Shown piece after piece: positions 1 through 9,260 of a DNA stretch of 64,000 nucleotides. Positions within the stretch are counted from its first letter, which is position 1; every line of letters starts with the position of its first letter. The stretch covers positions 36,608,989 through 36,672,988 of the forward strand of contig OZ020267.1 of NCBI GenBank assembly GCA_963971225.1, given 5' to 3'. Position numbers and translations under genes: made by a program. The notes beneath the pieces were generated by a model. The model was not told where the DNA came from, ran no database searches, and saw only the letters and a program-made list of their open reading frames with translations. This DNA is from Melieria omissa. Lineage: Eukaryota > Arthropoda > Insecta > Diptera > Ulidiidae.

Positions 1-778
1 ACACCGGCTCACTGGCCACGGCTGGCTACGGCACCGCACTGGGCGTGGTGCGCAAATTGCACGATCTGAAAAAGTTGGGTAGGTAGGCGGTGACGATGAA
101 TTTATTAGCTATTAGCGTTGCTCAATTTAATTGAATTTGTCTGCCCGCAGAGCACGTCTACTGCACCGAAACACGGCCGTACAATCAGGGCGCACGACTC
201 ACCGCCTACGAGCTGGTGCACGACAAACTGCCAGCCACGCTGGTGTTAGACAGCATGGTGGCAGCGCTGATGCGAGCCAAAAATATTGCAGCCGTTGTTG
301 TGGGCGCCGATCGAGTACGTTTTGCGAACTGTTTGTGTTGTCAGACTGAAGTGGTAATTGTTCAAATTTTAATTGCTGCTTTGCACAGGTGGCAGCCAAC
401 GGTGACACGGCCAACAAAATCGGCACCTATCAGATGGCTGTGGTGGCCAAACATCACGATGTGCCTTTCTTTGTCGCGGCACCGCTAACGTCCATTGATT
501 TGCAAATTCCAAGTGGTGATCACATCATCATCGAAGAGCGACCCGATCGTGAAATGACGCACGTGGGCGAGCACAGAATAGCTGCACCAGGTGAGCGCGA
601 TGCGATTGTGCACATTCCAATGAGAAATTGATAGAAATCTTTGCTTTCAGGCATTAACTGTTGGAATCCTGCTTTTGATGTGACGCCCGCTGCGCTCATC
701 ACGGGGATTATAACCGAACGTGGCGTGTTTAGTGCGCACAAGTTAAAAGATGAAATTAGCGCGCTGCCAGACATGTAG
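1..778 (+). CDS. Methylthioribose-1-phosphate isomerase (MTNA), 3' part
   Basis: This enzyme converts 5-methylthioribose-1-phosphate to methylthioribulose-1-phosphate in the methionine salvage pathway and is cytosolic. Four exons can be joined in one frame: 1-78 (frame from base 3), 151-314, 389-590 and 651-778, with GT-AG introns of 72, 74 and 60 bp and a TAG stop at 776-778. The peptide contains family motifs: [17 protein letters not shown] at the left edge, then [53 protein letters not shown], and [10 protein letters not shown] near the C-terminus. The segment just after the usual catalytic Cys is the first thing visible, so the N-terminal half and the catalytic Cys lie left of the window. 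The likely acid residue is the Asp of GADR. It matches what I recall of Drosophila CG11334 along its whole visible length and looks intact. Its neighbour on the same strand is lox. Confidence 0.95.
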
Positions 779-1651
779 GGAATTGTGCATACAACACTAG
801 CGCACAATATTAGTGGAGTTTACTCTTCATAGCATTTTAGGTGTAAAGGTGTTGCTATTGTAGCAAACTGTCGCTACAACTGCTTTCGAAAACATTGCGA
901 AAATTCAAAAATTGCTGCAATAACAAATTTGCATCTAAAATGCTGTGAAGCGTGAACTTTGCTATTGTTATTTTGTGTACAACATAAGCGAAACTAAATA
1001 GATTTGATGTTTATATGTGGCGACATATGAAGCATGTTTATATATTTACAATAATATTTTGAATTTTTTTAAATGCAATTTTGCAATGAATTTTTATGAT
1101 TTTTGCGCTATAGCTTTAAGTTGTGATATTTGTATCGAGCCGAAATTGGTAGACATTTTTTGTAAATTGTAATTGCTATTTGATCAAGTGTTGCTTCCGT
1201 AATATTTAGGAATAAAGATGAAAATGAACACAAAGTATTGAGGTCTTGAAAATTTCCAATTGATAAGAGTTGGTGGTGAGTGATTGTACTCAAATTTTAA
1301 TTTTACAAAATGTTAACTACTGAAAAACTATTGTGCTATTTATTCTTTTTAATGGATTGCAAAAATTAGGTACTGTCCGATAGGAATGGTTAATTGAATG
1401 GAGATGAGTATTTGTAAAGTTGTCTCAGAAACTGGCGGCATCTGATTACATCTCAGGCACAATTGATGAAAGATATATGGGTTTTAACACTAGAAAAACC
1501 ATTGCGGTCATGTTGGCTGTTTTTCATTATTAAATATCTATATTTTCTTTAGAATTTCTACCAACATTTGCTTTGATAACTTCTGTTTTTCTAGTTCTAG
1601 TTCTACAGTTAGTTCTACAATTAGGAAATCCGATGTGTTTGAGATATAATA
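779..1651. other. MTNA 3' UTR and AT-rich spacer
   Basis: No coding sequence is visible. An AATAAA at 1211-1216 is a possible polyadenylation signal for the isomerase gene, but it lies over 400 bp from the stop, so this is only a suggestion. The rest is AT-rich and shows no recognisable element up to the TA that begins the foldback element. Confidence 0.4.
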
Positions 1652-2395
1652 CAACGTGCGACAAAAATTAAAACAATTTTTCACATTGGGAAAAATCCAT
1701 AAGGGCGTGAAACTAGAGACCAAACATAGTAATACTGCGTACTCAGTTTTTCATTTCTACATCCTTTGTCCTTTTAAAAGGACTTTTAAGGAGGATTTTG
1801 AAGGGGATACAAAATACAAAAAAATATAAAAAATACTTAACCTTGTTAGAACATGGCGATATGTATATCAGATGAAAGAGGAAAGGCTCAAGATTTTAAA
1901 TAAATTTGTCTATGTGTAAAAAAAGGATATGAAAAAGGTCCTTTGAAAATTTTAATCCTTTATATCTTTGAAAATTTATGTAGAATTTTCTTGAAAAGTA
2001 AGTATGTTAAAACCCAAAATCTCATTGATCAGGTGTAAACATTTCATTACTCTAAACTTTATTGGTTCGAAAGTTATTAAAAAACAGGCGGAAGCTGCAA
2101 GTCTAATGAAGTAAGGACCTTTTTCATATCCTTTTTTTTAAAATAGATAAAAAATAAATTTTATTTAAATTCTTGAGTCTTTCCTCTTTCATCTGATATA
2201 ACATACATATCGCCATATTCTAACAATTTTTCTTTTATAGTTTATCCCCTTCAAAATTTTAAAGTCCTTTTAAAAGGACAAAGGATGTAGAAATGAAAAA
2301 CTGAGTACTCAGTATTACTATGTTAGGTCTCTAGTTCCACGCCCATATGGATTTTTTCCAGTGTGAAAAAATTTTTTTATTTTTGTTGCACGTTG
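1652..2395. mobile_element. Foldback MITE with CAACGTGC termini and TA target duplication
   Basis: The two halves are imperfect inverted copies of one another, about 350 bp each, meeting near 2030-2080. The ends read CAACGTGCGACAAAAAT on the left and the complement of CAACGTGCAACAAAAAT on the right. TA lies at 1650-1651 and 2396-2397, as expected for a Tc1/mariner-type insertion. Pairs such as the segment around 1740-1790 (actcagtttttcatttctac) and its complement at 2285-2310 show the symmetry. No transposase is encoded. Family assignment is inference from the TA and the CA ends. Confidence 0.75.
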
Positions 2396-2397
2396 TA

Positions 2398-3204
2398 CAG
2401 TCGAACTTCGCTATAGTGAACTTCTATATAATGAAGTTCTCCGTATAATGAATTTCAAATACACAGCTTTATCGTTCTATTCTAAAAGCATTTTGGTCTC
2501 CCTTTAACCCTGCTGTTAGGTTAAGCCCATTTGGTCCAATTTTTGGCTTGTTTCCTTTGTAACTTTTGACTAACTATTTAACTATTAACTATTTTTTACA
2601 TTAGTTATGTTGAGTAAAGAATGAATGAACCAAAATAAATAAAAAAAAATTGAATACATTGTTGTTTTGTACGAAAATTGCAGTATAGACCAAATGGTCC
2701 CTTTTCTAACCTAACAGCAGGGTTAATGAATTTCCATATAGTGAATATTTCTCTACAATGAATAAATTTTGTAGTTGAAAACTTAGCTTTCATTCGTTTT
2801 TTGTCTCCATATAATGAATTTTTTCCATGCTATTTTCTGTCACGCATATTAACAACACTGAATACCGAAAAAAGTTAAACATATTTAGGGGAACCCCAGA
2901 AGTCAAAAATAACAACAGCATAAGAAGAAGAATGTCACATCACTAACAGTTTTGACAGCAATTGTTTGCTTTGAGTGATTAAAGTGAAAATGTCGCAGCA
3001 ATGCATTAGGACAAATTTCTGCTTCTCTTGATGTACGTAGCGTTTTTAAGTCTCTAAATTTATAAGAAGGCTTTGTTGAGGAAGAAAAGTGGAAGGAGCT
3101 AAAATACTTCGTTATTTGAAATAAAAGATGAACAAAATTAGTATTTCTATATAATGAAGCTTTTTTCTGGTCCCGTGCGAATTCATTATAGGGAAGTTCG
3201 ACTG
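2398..3204. mobile_element. Pogo/Tigger-like MITE with TA duplication
   Basis: Both ends carry CAGTCGAACTTC as an inverted repeat (2398-2409 and 3193-3204), flanked by TA at 2396-2397 and 3205-3206. Inside each end are repeats of the type tatagtgaa/tataatgaa, like the subterminal motifs of pogo-type elements. There is no transposase frame, so it is non-autonomous. It contains a nested TTAA-flanked element at 2508-2722. The left TA is also the right TA of the neighbouring foldback element. Confidence 0.8.
2508..2722. mobile_element. piggyBac-like MITE nested in the pogo-like MITE
   Basis: A 215-bp segment flanked by TTAA at 2504-2507 and 2723-2726. The ends are inverted repeats starting CCCTGCTGTTAGGTTA, and ccatttggtc is repeated further in. 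A TTAA duplication with ends beginning CCC is the signature of the piggyBac superfamily. No coding capacity. Confidence 0.82.
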
Positions 3205-3284
3205 TAGTATGTACTCTTTGTAGGAATGGAAAACACGCTGTCTTTCTAGTGTTAAGCAATACACCTATGTATCTGAAAAGATGA

Positions 3285-3418
3285 GAACTTTTTTTGAATC
3301 GAAACAACTTTTTTGTATAGGTTTTAGTTCTCACATGTATTCGAACAATTTTAAAACTGTTCGAATACATTGTGAGAACTATAAACCTATACAAAAAAGT
3401 TGTTTCGATTTAAAAAAA
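3285..3418. repeat. Near-perfect hairpin, about 60-bp arms
   Basis: The arms at about 3285-3346 and 3358-3418 are reverse complements with few mismatches; gaacaattttaaaactgttc is at the tip. Probably a small fossil transposon or a very recent inverted duplication. It lies 480 bp upstream of the lox start. Confidence 0.75.
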
Positions 3419-3902
3419 AGTGAGAAAAGTGAGAATTAAAAGTTAAATTTTACAATTCCTTTGTATTGACTCTTTATAACCTCAATTGTTGTCGTTCACC
3501 ACAAATCCATAAACCCATATGCCTTTCATAAACAATTTTAACAAAATGAGAATAAGCTGGAAATTACAAGTCGATCGGTCTGTCATTCTTTTTACACTAA
3601 ACTAGAGATTGAGGGCGCGCGAAGAGCAAAGACGGCTGAAAGTGAAGTTTATTTACAATATTTTTAATCAAGCAACTACCTGCAAGAGGGGCTCATCTTC
3701 CCACTTGATTGTTGAACTGCTTTTTCCGATGTACTCCCTGGCGCTCTGATGAAGCGCATAGTGTATAGGAACAAAATTAACAAAGAGCGGGAACAATACT
3801 TCCTGCTTCCATACAGCGAAAAGAGGTCAATAAACGAGCAAAATAAGCCACCGAATCTTTAAAAGACCAGCTTCACTTTACACTAAAAACAGTCGTTGTT
3901 GA
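3419..3902. other. Upstream region of lox
   Basis: No open frame or repeat seen. By position it holds the promoter and 5' UTR of lox, but I do not see a convincing TATA box or initiator and so do not place a start site. Confidence 0.35.
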
Positions 3903-5134
3903 ATGTCGCAAAAGTTCGCCATGAGCGCAATAACGCATAATTTAAACATTTTCCTCATGAAGCTGGCAATGTTGTTGCTTCTTTCGCTGCAAGGCGCACA
4001 TCCACAGGGCAAGTGGCAAACAGCCTTAAATTTTCCATACTAAAATATTAATTAACTTTTTAGAAGTGCTGCCGCCACCGATAAACCAACAAAACTTGCT
4101 AGTGCGCCTTGCTGCACCAACGGGCGGCGGAAATACGCGCGAGGGCCGCGTTGAGGTCAGTTTCGATTCGGGCGTTCGCTGGGGCACAGTCTGCAGCTCG
4201 CAGTGGAGCATGCGCGAGGGCAACGTGGTCTGCCGCCAGCTGGGCTACGGCTATGCAGCCATGGCCAACCAGAGCACCCAATATGGCAGCAGCCAACAGC
4301 ATCCGTGGGGTTTGGTCGGCACACTGTGTCGCGGCAACGAGAATCAACTGGCCGACTGCTTGCGCGAGTCTGCCTATCCGTTGATTTGCAATGCGCTTAA
4401 CAGAAACGTGGCCGTGGTGCGCTGTGTGGCGCGCAGTGCCGACTTGAGTCTGGGACTGAAGGAGATTGAGGAATCGGCCCGATTGGATCTGGTGCCCATG
4501 ACGCAACTCACGTGCGCCATGGAGGAGAATTGCTTGTCGCAGGACGCTTACGTCATACGACGCACACAGCCGAATGCGCGTCGCCATCTGCTGCGTTTCA
4601 CTACCAAGGCGGAGAATGTGGGCACTGCCGACGTGAGTCCGTATGCCAACTATCGCGAGTGGGAGTGGCATCAGTGCCATGAGCACTACCACAGCATGAA
4701 CGTCTTTGCCACGTTCGACATTTTCGATTTGCGCTACAGAAAGGTGGCGCAGGGCCACAAGGCCTCCTTCTGTCTCATGGACACGGCCTGTGTGCCGGGC
4801 GTGGCGCCCAAGTACACGTGCGGCAACACGACGCAAGGTGAGTGTGTGCGCTGGATGGTTGGTCCCATGCAATGCATTCAATGGTTCTTTTGCAGGTATA
4901 TCGATGGGCTGCTCTGACCTGTACACAACCGATCTGGACTGCCAGTGGGTGGATGTGACCAATTTGCCAACGAACAGGAACTACATACTGCGCGTTGCTC
5001 TTAATCCCGAGTACATGATTGGCGAGATATCCTTCGAGAACAACGGCGCCGAGTGCGATCTGCACTACACCGGCGATCGAGCAACAACAACCATTACGAA
5101 TTGCCGCCGTGCGCCGCTTTGGCTGGGAGTTTGA
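3903..5134 (+). CDS. lox: Lysyl oxidase with one SRCR domain
   Basis: A secreted copper amine oxidase that deaminates peptidyl lysine in extracellular proteins so that they crosslink. Exons 3903-4008, 4064-4837 and 4896-5134 total 1119 bp, giving 372 residues and a TGA. Residues 19-34 (starting MKLAMLLLLSLQGA) form a signal peptide; Met19 is an alternative start. A scavenger receptor Cys-rich (SRCR) domain spans about 48-148 (VRWGTVC, VVCRQLGYG, CRGNENQLADC), and the lysyl oxidase domain follows. The copper-binding run WHQCHEHYHSM is at 237-247, with His241/243/245. The Lys268 (GHKASFC) and Tyr303 that form the quinone cofactor are 35 residues apart, as in human LOX (320 and 355). One SRCR domain matches fly Loxl1 rather than the two-SRCR Loxl2. 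The first intron fits only as GC-AG; the second is GT-AG. An AATAAA lies 83 bp past the stop. Confidence 0.93.
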
Positions 5135-5216
5135 GGGATTAGTGGGCTTTACTAAAACTTATTGTTGTTGTTATTGTGTGGTTTAATCATTTAGTAATTC
5201 ATGCTGTAACGAGACA

Positions 5217-5222
5217 AATAAA
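5217..5222 (+). terminator. Likely lox polyadenylation signal
   Basis: AATAAA 83 bp after the lox stop, the first canonical hexamer downstream, in an AT-rich context. Other hexamers follow at 5335 and later, so alternative ends are possible. Confidence 0.55.
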
Positions 5223-6770
5223 AATGAATTAAGTTCGATAGAAGTTATCAATTAAAGTCGATACTGAAACTTTTCGAATGAAGTTGTTGCTGTAAAGTTG
5301 GAGGCGGTGAGTTCAATAAACTGTCTGCTTGGTAAATAAAAATGCAAGCTTATTGTTTTTGTATTTAATTTTTAGGTCATTTTCTTTGTTTTTATTTTTG
5401 CTTTATTTTTATGTATGTTTTTGTTTTTTTACAATGCCGATTGCACTTATGTAACTTTGTTGTAATATTTCTTTATGCGTATTTGTTGTTGTTGTTTTTA
5501 AGGTTACTTAACTTGTTTTCACTTTATTATGTATGGATGTGTGTATGTTGAAGTTGTTGTTGTTCTTTTATGCGTTTCAGTTATTGTAAGATCTATAAAT
5601 ATGCGATGTAGACATGAAATATGGGTCGATGTGAATTTCTAGGCGTGACGAGAGGTTTTGACTAAAGCGATTTTCAACAAATAAAAAATAATAATAAATA
5701 AAACAAGTTAAAAATAAAGTAAAAATAAGGGAAACATTTTAATGGGAAAATGAAGGAAATAGAAGAAGATTTAAGAAACTATGGAATTTAACTATTTAGT
5801 TAAAATTTAAATAAAAAAATAGCAAAATTTTTTAGTTCAATGTGTTACACACAAAAAACACGACGCAACGCCAAATTGGCATTGATAAACCCTATGTTTT
5901 ACCTGTTTTATTGCTTTAAACCATTGCATACTAAATTTCTTTATGCATTAATTACATTGTCAACAAATTAGAAAAATAAAAATATTATTTACACTAGCAA
6001 AGTAAATAGTTAAGCACAAATTGTTGTGTTTTGTGCACTTTTTCTTCAATACAATTTGTCCGATTTTAAATTGGCAGCTTAACCAAAACCAATTTTGTTT
6101 TGTTTGCTATGCTACATTAAATTGAAGCTATTACTCTATTCGCGACTCAGCCTAACTACTCTTTTCGTCTGCTAGTTCAATTCTCTTGTGGCATAGCTGT
6201 CTATCAGATCTGTCATAATTTAAATGCCATCATTGCCTGGAACACCACAATTTCATAGGATACTTTAAGCGAAAAAACTACCTTTTGTTTCCTCATTAAA
6301 ATGCCATCAAAAAGAACATAACTCATACATGTAAACTTTGCTTCCAATAGACAATAAAAACCAGTAGATGGTTGGCCATGAAAAGGTCCTAATCCCTCCT
6401 CTTGCAAACGGTGTACAACTGCAAGTTGCCTCCACAATACGTATGAGTGAAAATCTGTATACACTGGAACTTTCTTTCGATGCTGTTGAGATGATTATGC
6501 AAGGCGTAGTAAAAAGAAATCCATTATTTTTGCTTCATATATCATTGTTTGAATGATAAGTTCCAATTTAGGTCAACCATGCATTCATCATTTTTACTTT
6601 ATTTATAATTGTTTGAAAAACTCAATTTAGGTCAAATATGCATCGTTTTGTTCAACAACTGTTTACCATTTTGAACGAAATTCTATTCTGACTCTCTCAT
6701 TATTATTATTGATGGGGATAATGCACTGCGACCTTAAGATCTATTGTACCCCCTTCTATTCTATCTATTG
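5223..6770. other. Intergenic AT-rich spacer
   Basis: Runs of T-rich and TTG-rich simple sequence (about 5350-5580) and A-rich stretches (5690-5830). I see no gene. A few short frames around 6210-6560 have no recognisable content. Confidence 0.4.
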
Positions 6771-7088
6771 CCGGCCTCGATAGCTCAGCGGGTAGCACGC
6801 TGGCTTCTCATACCAAAGGCTCCAGGTTCGATTTCTGGCTCGGGCTGGTGAACAACTCGTCTACTTCTATCGCTATCCACATGAAGGGAATGAAAATTAC
6901 AAGAATCGCACAAGTGCGCTCTTGGCAGGCAATGGCAAAACCTCCAAGTGTGAACGAAAAACTGCCAATCGCCGTTCGGATTCGGCGTTAAACTGTAGGT
7001 CCCCTCCCCATCGCTTTCCCCATCCGCTTAGAATGTGTGCTGTAACATATGTTGGAAAGACAGTGTTGCATATGCATTTCAAAAACGG
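6770..7088 (+). repeat. tRNA-derived SINE, head plus body
   Basis: The head resembles a tRNA: tagctcagcgggtag (A-box-like, from 6781) and ggttcgatttc (B box, 6825-6835), preceded by gccggcctcga. The acceptor stem does not pair, so it is not a tRNA gene. The body contains aagaatcgcacaagtgcgc and gccgttcggattcggcgtt. Copies of the same body or head occur at 9130-9260, 28655-28865, 52710-53096 and 60840-60957. Confidence 0.75.
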
Positions 7089-7227
7089 GTGAAATATGAG
7101 ATATTACCCTCATTTTCCTTCCCTATCCCCCATGGGTATAGTACAATGGTCTGAAATGGACTGAGTGCTATGGAAGGCTTGTAGCCTTCCTTCCTACCCT
7201 CACATCCATCCATCCATTCATCACCCC

Positions 7228-7768
7228 CTTCTTGGAATTCAAAGAATGTCAGTGAGTCCAGTATCTAAGAGGAATTTTAGTATACTTCCTCTAGATGCCA
7301 AGTCTGTATCTGGTATAAGATGGTCTCCCAGGTGTTTCTTTCTTTATGCATGAGTACAGGGCATTCACCTAGTATATGTATTGTAGTCTAGTTTTCCTGC
7401 AAGCAGAACCTGCAATACCCGTTTTCACGGATTCCTAGTTTAGTTAGATGATAGTTCAATCTACAATGCCCTGTTAGCATTCCCGTGATAATCCTTAGAT
7501 TTGATAGGGTCACACATTCCTTAAATCATTTGGGAATGCTCTAAACCTGGTTGATTTTCCCAGTATTGATTCTTTCTGGTTATCTTTTCTTTTCTCGTTA
7601 GGATAGAAATAGCTCCTTTTCCCAAACCACAAACGTGTTCAGGACCGACAAAGTCGACCCGTTCGTTTTCTTCAATGCCTGCGTGGCCCGGAACCCAAAG
7701 TACCCTGGTGGGTAGGTTCGACCAAGTTCGTTCAGCTTCTTCAGGCACTCCAGAACCAGTTTCGAGGA
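7228..7768 (-). pseudogene. Non-LTR retrotransposon ORF2 tail (RNase H), relic
   Basis: On the minus strand the frame reads WSNLPTRVLWVPGHAGIEEN, then ERVDFVGPEHVCGLGKGA and TRKEKITRKNQYWENQPGLE. This is the end of an RNase H domain and the following region of an insect non-LTR retrotransposon. It is the same family as the better-kept copy at 14440-15430 and shares that copy's 3' end. Frameshifts and stops break it, and its upstream side runs straight into a mariner relic near 7770. Confidence 0.75.
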
Positions 7769-7769
7769 C

Positions 7770-8590
7770 AACTGACTTCCTCATAGAAACTCTCGTTCTA
7801 ATAGGCAAACAAACGCTTTTTACAAGCTTCCTTTGCGGCAAATTTTTCACTAGCAAAATCATTGGTCATAGACAGGAACAGGTGATAATCATTTGGTGCC
7901 AGAGCCGGACTATAATGTGAATGCAAAGGAACCTCTCAACCCAGGATTCGCAACTTCAGACGAGTCACTATCGATGTGTGTGTGTGGCCTGTTGAAACAC
8001 AATAGAAGATATTGGTCAAAGCTGATCGCTTGAGGACGATGACTTTCTTCAGACAGTCCAATTACTGACAGTACAGGCAAAAGCTCATAGTAGATGATTT
8101 CCTGCCAGTCCCAAAAAACAAACCTATTCTGACCGTCAATCCTGGTTTGGACACCGTTTGCGTCGATTCCCAGCGATGCAACCATTTTCACTTGACGTTG
8201 TTCTAACTGATCTAACTCTCATCACCTGTCACTCATCGCTTCCGAAAAGGTGTCGATTATGTTGCAATTCAGCTGTCATTCGCAGATGGAAATTCGATCC
8301 AGGAGTTTTTTTGCGTTAACTCGTGTGGCATTTTATATCTATCGTTATTCAAATAGTTCCTAATCGTTTTTTGTGCAATTTTTAGCTCATTGGCAATCAG
8401 AACAGTGCTTGGATGAAAGTAGGACTTGACGATTTTTATGTTTTTATTGACACATTTTCAACAATTGGCTTTCCAGATCGTGGTTTACTAAAACTACGGG
8501 CAGAGATCAAAATTATCAGTTCCAGTGATGCATGCAAGGTGCAGTTTTGGGTGTTCAAACCTATTCCAAATACTTGTTTCTTTTTAAATA
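7770..8590 (-). pseudogene. Mariner transposase relic
   Basis: Reading right to left the minus strand shows successive mariner transposase segments in shifting frames: KPRSGKPIVENV, HELTQKN, WDWQEIIYYELLP, ISFDQ...NRPHTH, and after a stop LSMTNDFA...KEACKKRLF. Many stops and shifts make it a fossil. The same family occurs on the plus strand at 19100-21600. It abuts the LINE relic on its left. Confidence 0.75.
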
Positions 8591-9129
8591 GTTGTATAAG
8601 TCTCCTCCCACCAAAACTAAATCCTGTGCGCACCAGAACCACTATTCACATTTTCAGCCGCATCAGCCGCTTTTCGCTAAAGTATATAGAAGTTCTCTTG
8701 ACTGGTGACCATCTCTCAAACAATAATGAGTCTAGTACTCACAAAGCTGTCTGGGAAGATTTTTTAGTATGAAATCTTATCTTTTCTAATGCCATTCAAC
8801 CGTAACCTGATCACACTTATACAAGTCGACATACAGTCTACTAAATAGAGCTTAAAAAAAGTCCGGATAGTCCGAACGGTTCGGACTTCAGACCCGAGTC
8901 AGGACAGTCCCAAGGCCGGACAGTTTGAAATACTACTACTAGAGCCATTTATTGGAAAAATAATGAATTTCCTTTTACTTCATCTTATACAAACTTTGCT
9001 TTCAATCGGTATAAAAGTGCAAGTCACTTTTACTTTAAAAATCTTAATACCTTCTAGTGCGTTGGGCCGCGAGTCAAGACTCCGCGAGTTGAATACTCCG
9101 TTGCTGCTAACACCGAAAAAAAGAAAAAC
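8591..9129. other. Intergenic, nothing recognised
   Basis: There is a short self-complementary run of tccgga/ggtccgaa motifs at 8860-8925 and otherwise no feature that I can support. Confidence 0.3.
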
Positions 9130-9260
9130 ATCAATTTTTCTTTCGGCGTCTGTCCTCTCAGCAGGAAATGGCAAACCTCTGAGAGTAAAATTGCCTATGA
9201 AAAAGCTTCCAACTCGCCGTTCGGAATCGGCATAAAACTGTAGGTCACTTCCAACCTTGA
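9130..9260 (+). repeat. SINE body fragment
   Basis: Matches the body of the SINE at 6770-7088 in the same orientation (ggcaaacctctgagag..., cgccgttcggaatcggc..., aaactgtaggtc). The tRNA-like head is absent, so it is truncated. Confidence 0.55.

Noticed and set aside
2903..3394. 163-codon minus-strand frame
   Set aside because: It runs across the pogo-like element boundary and the hairpin, with no domain. Non-coding.
4099..4962. 287-codon minus-strand open frame across lox
   Set aside because: It is antisense to the well-supported SRCR and lysyl oxidase exons and has no recognisable motif.
6771..6845. tRNA gene suggested by A and B boxes
   Set aside because: The acceptor stem does not pair, the sequence continues into a repeated body, and diverged copies occur elsewhere. 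It is a SINE head. The same holds for 44134-44201.
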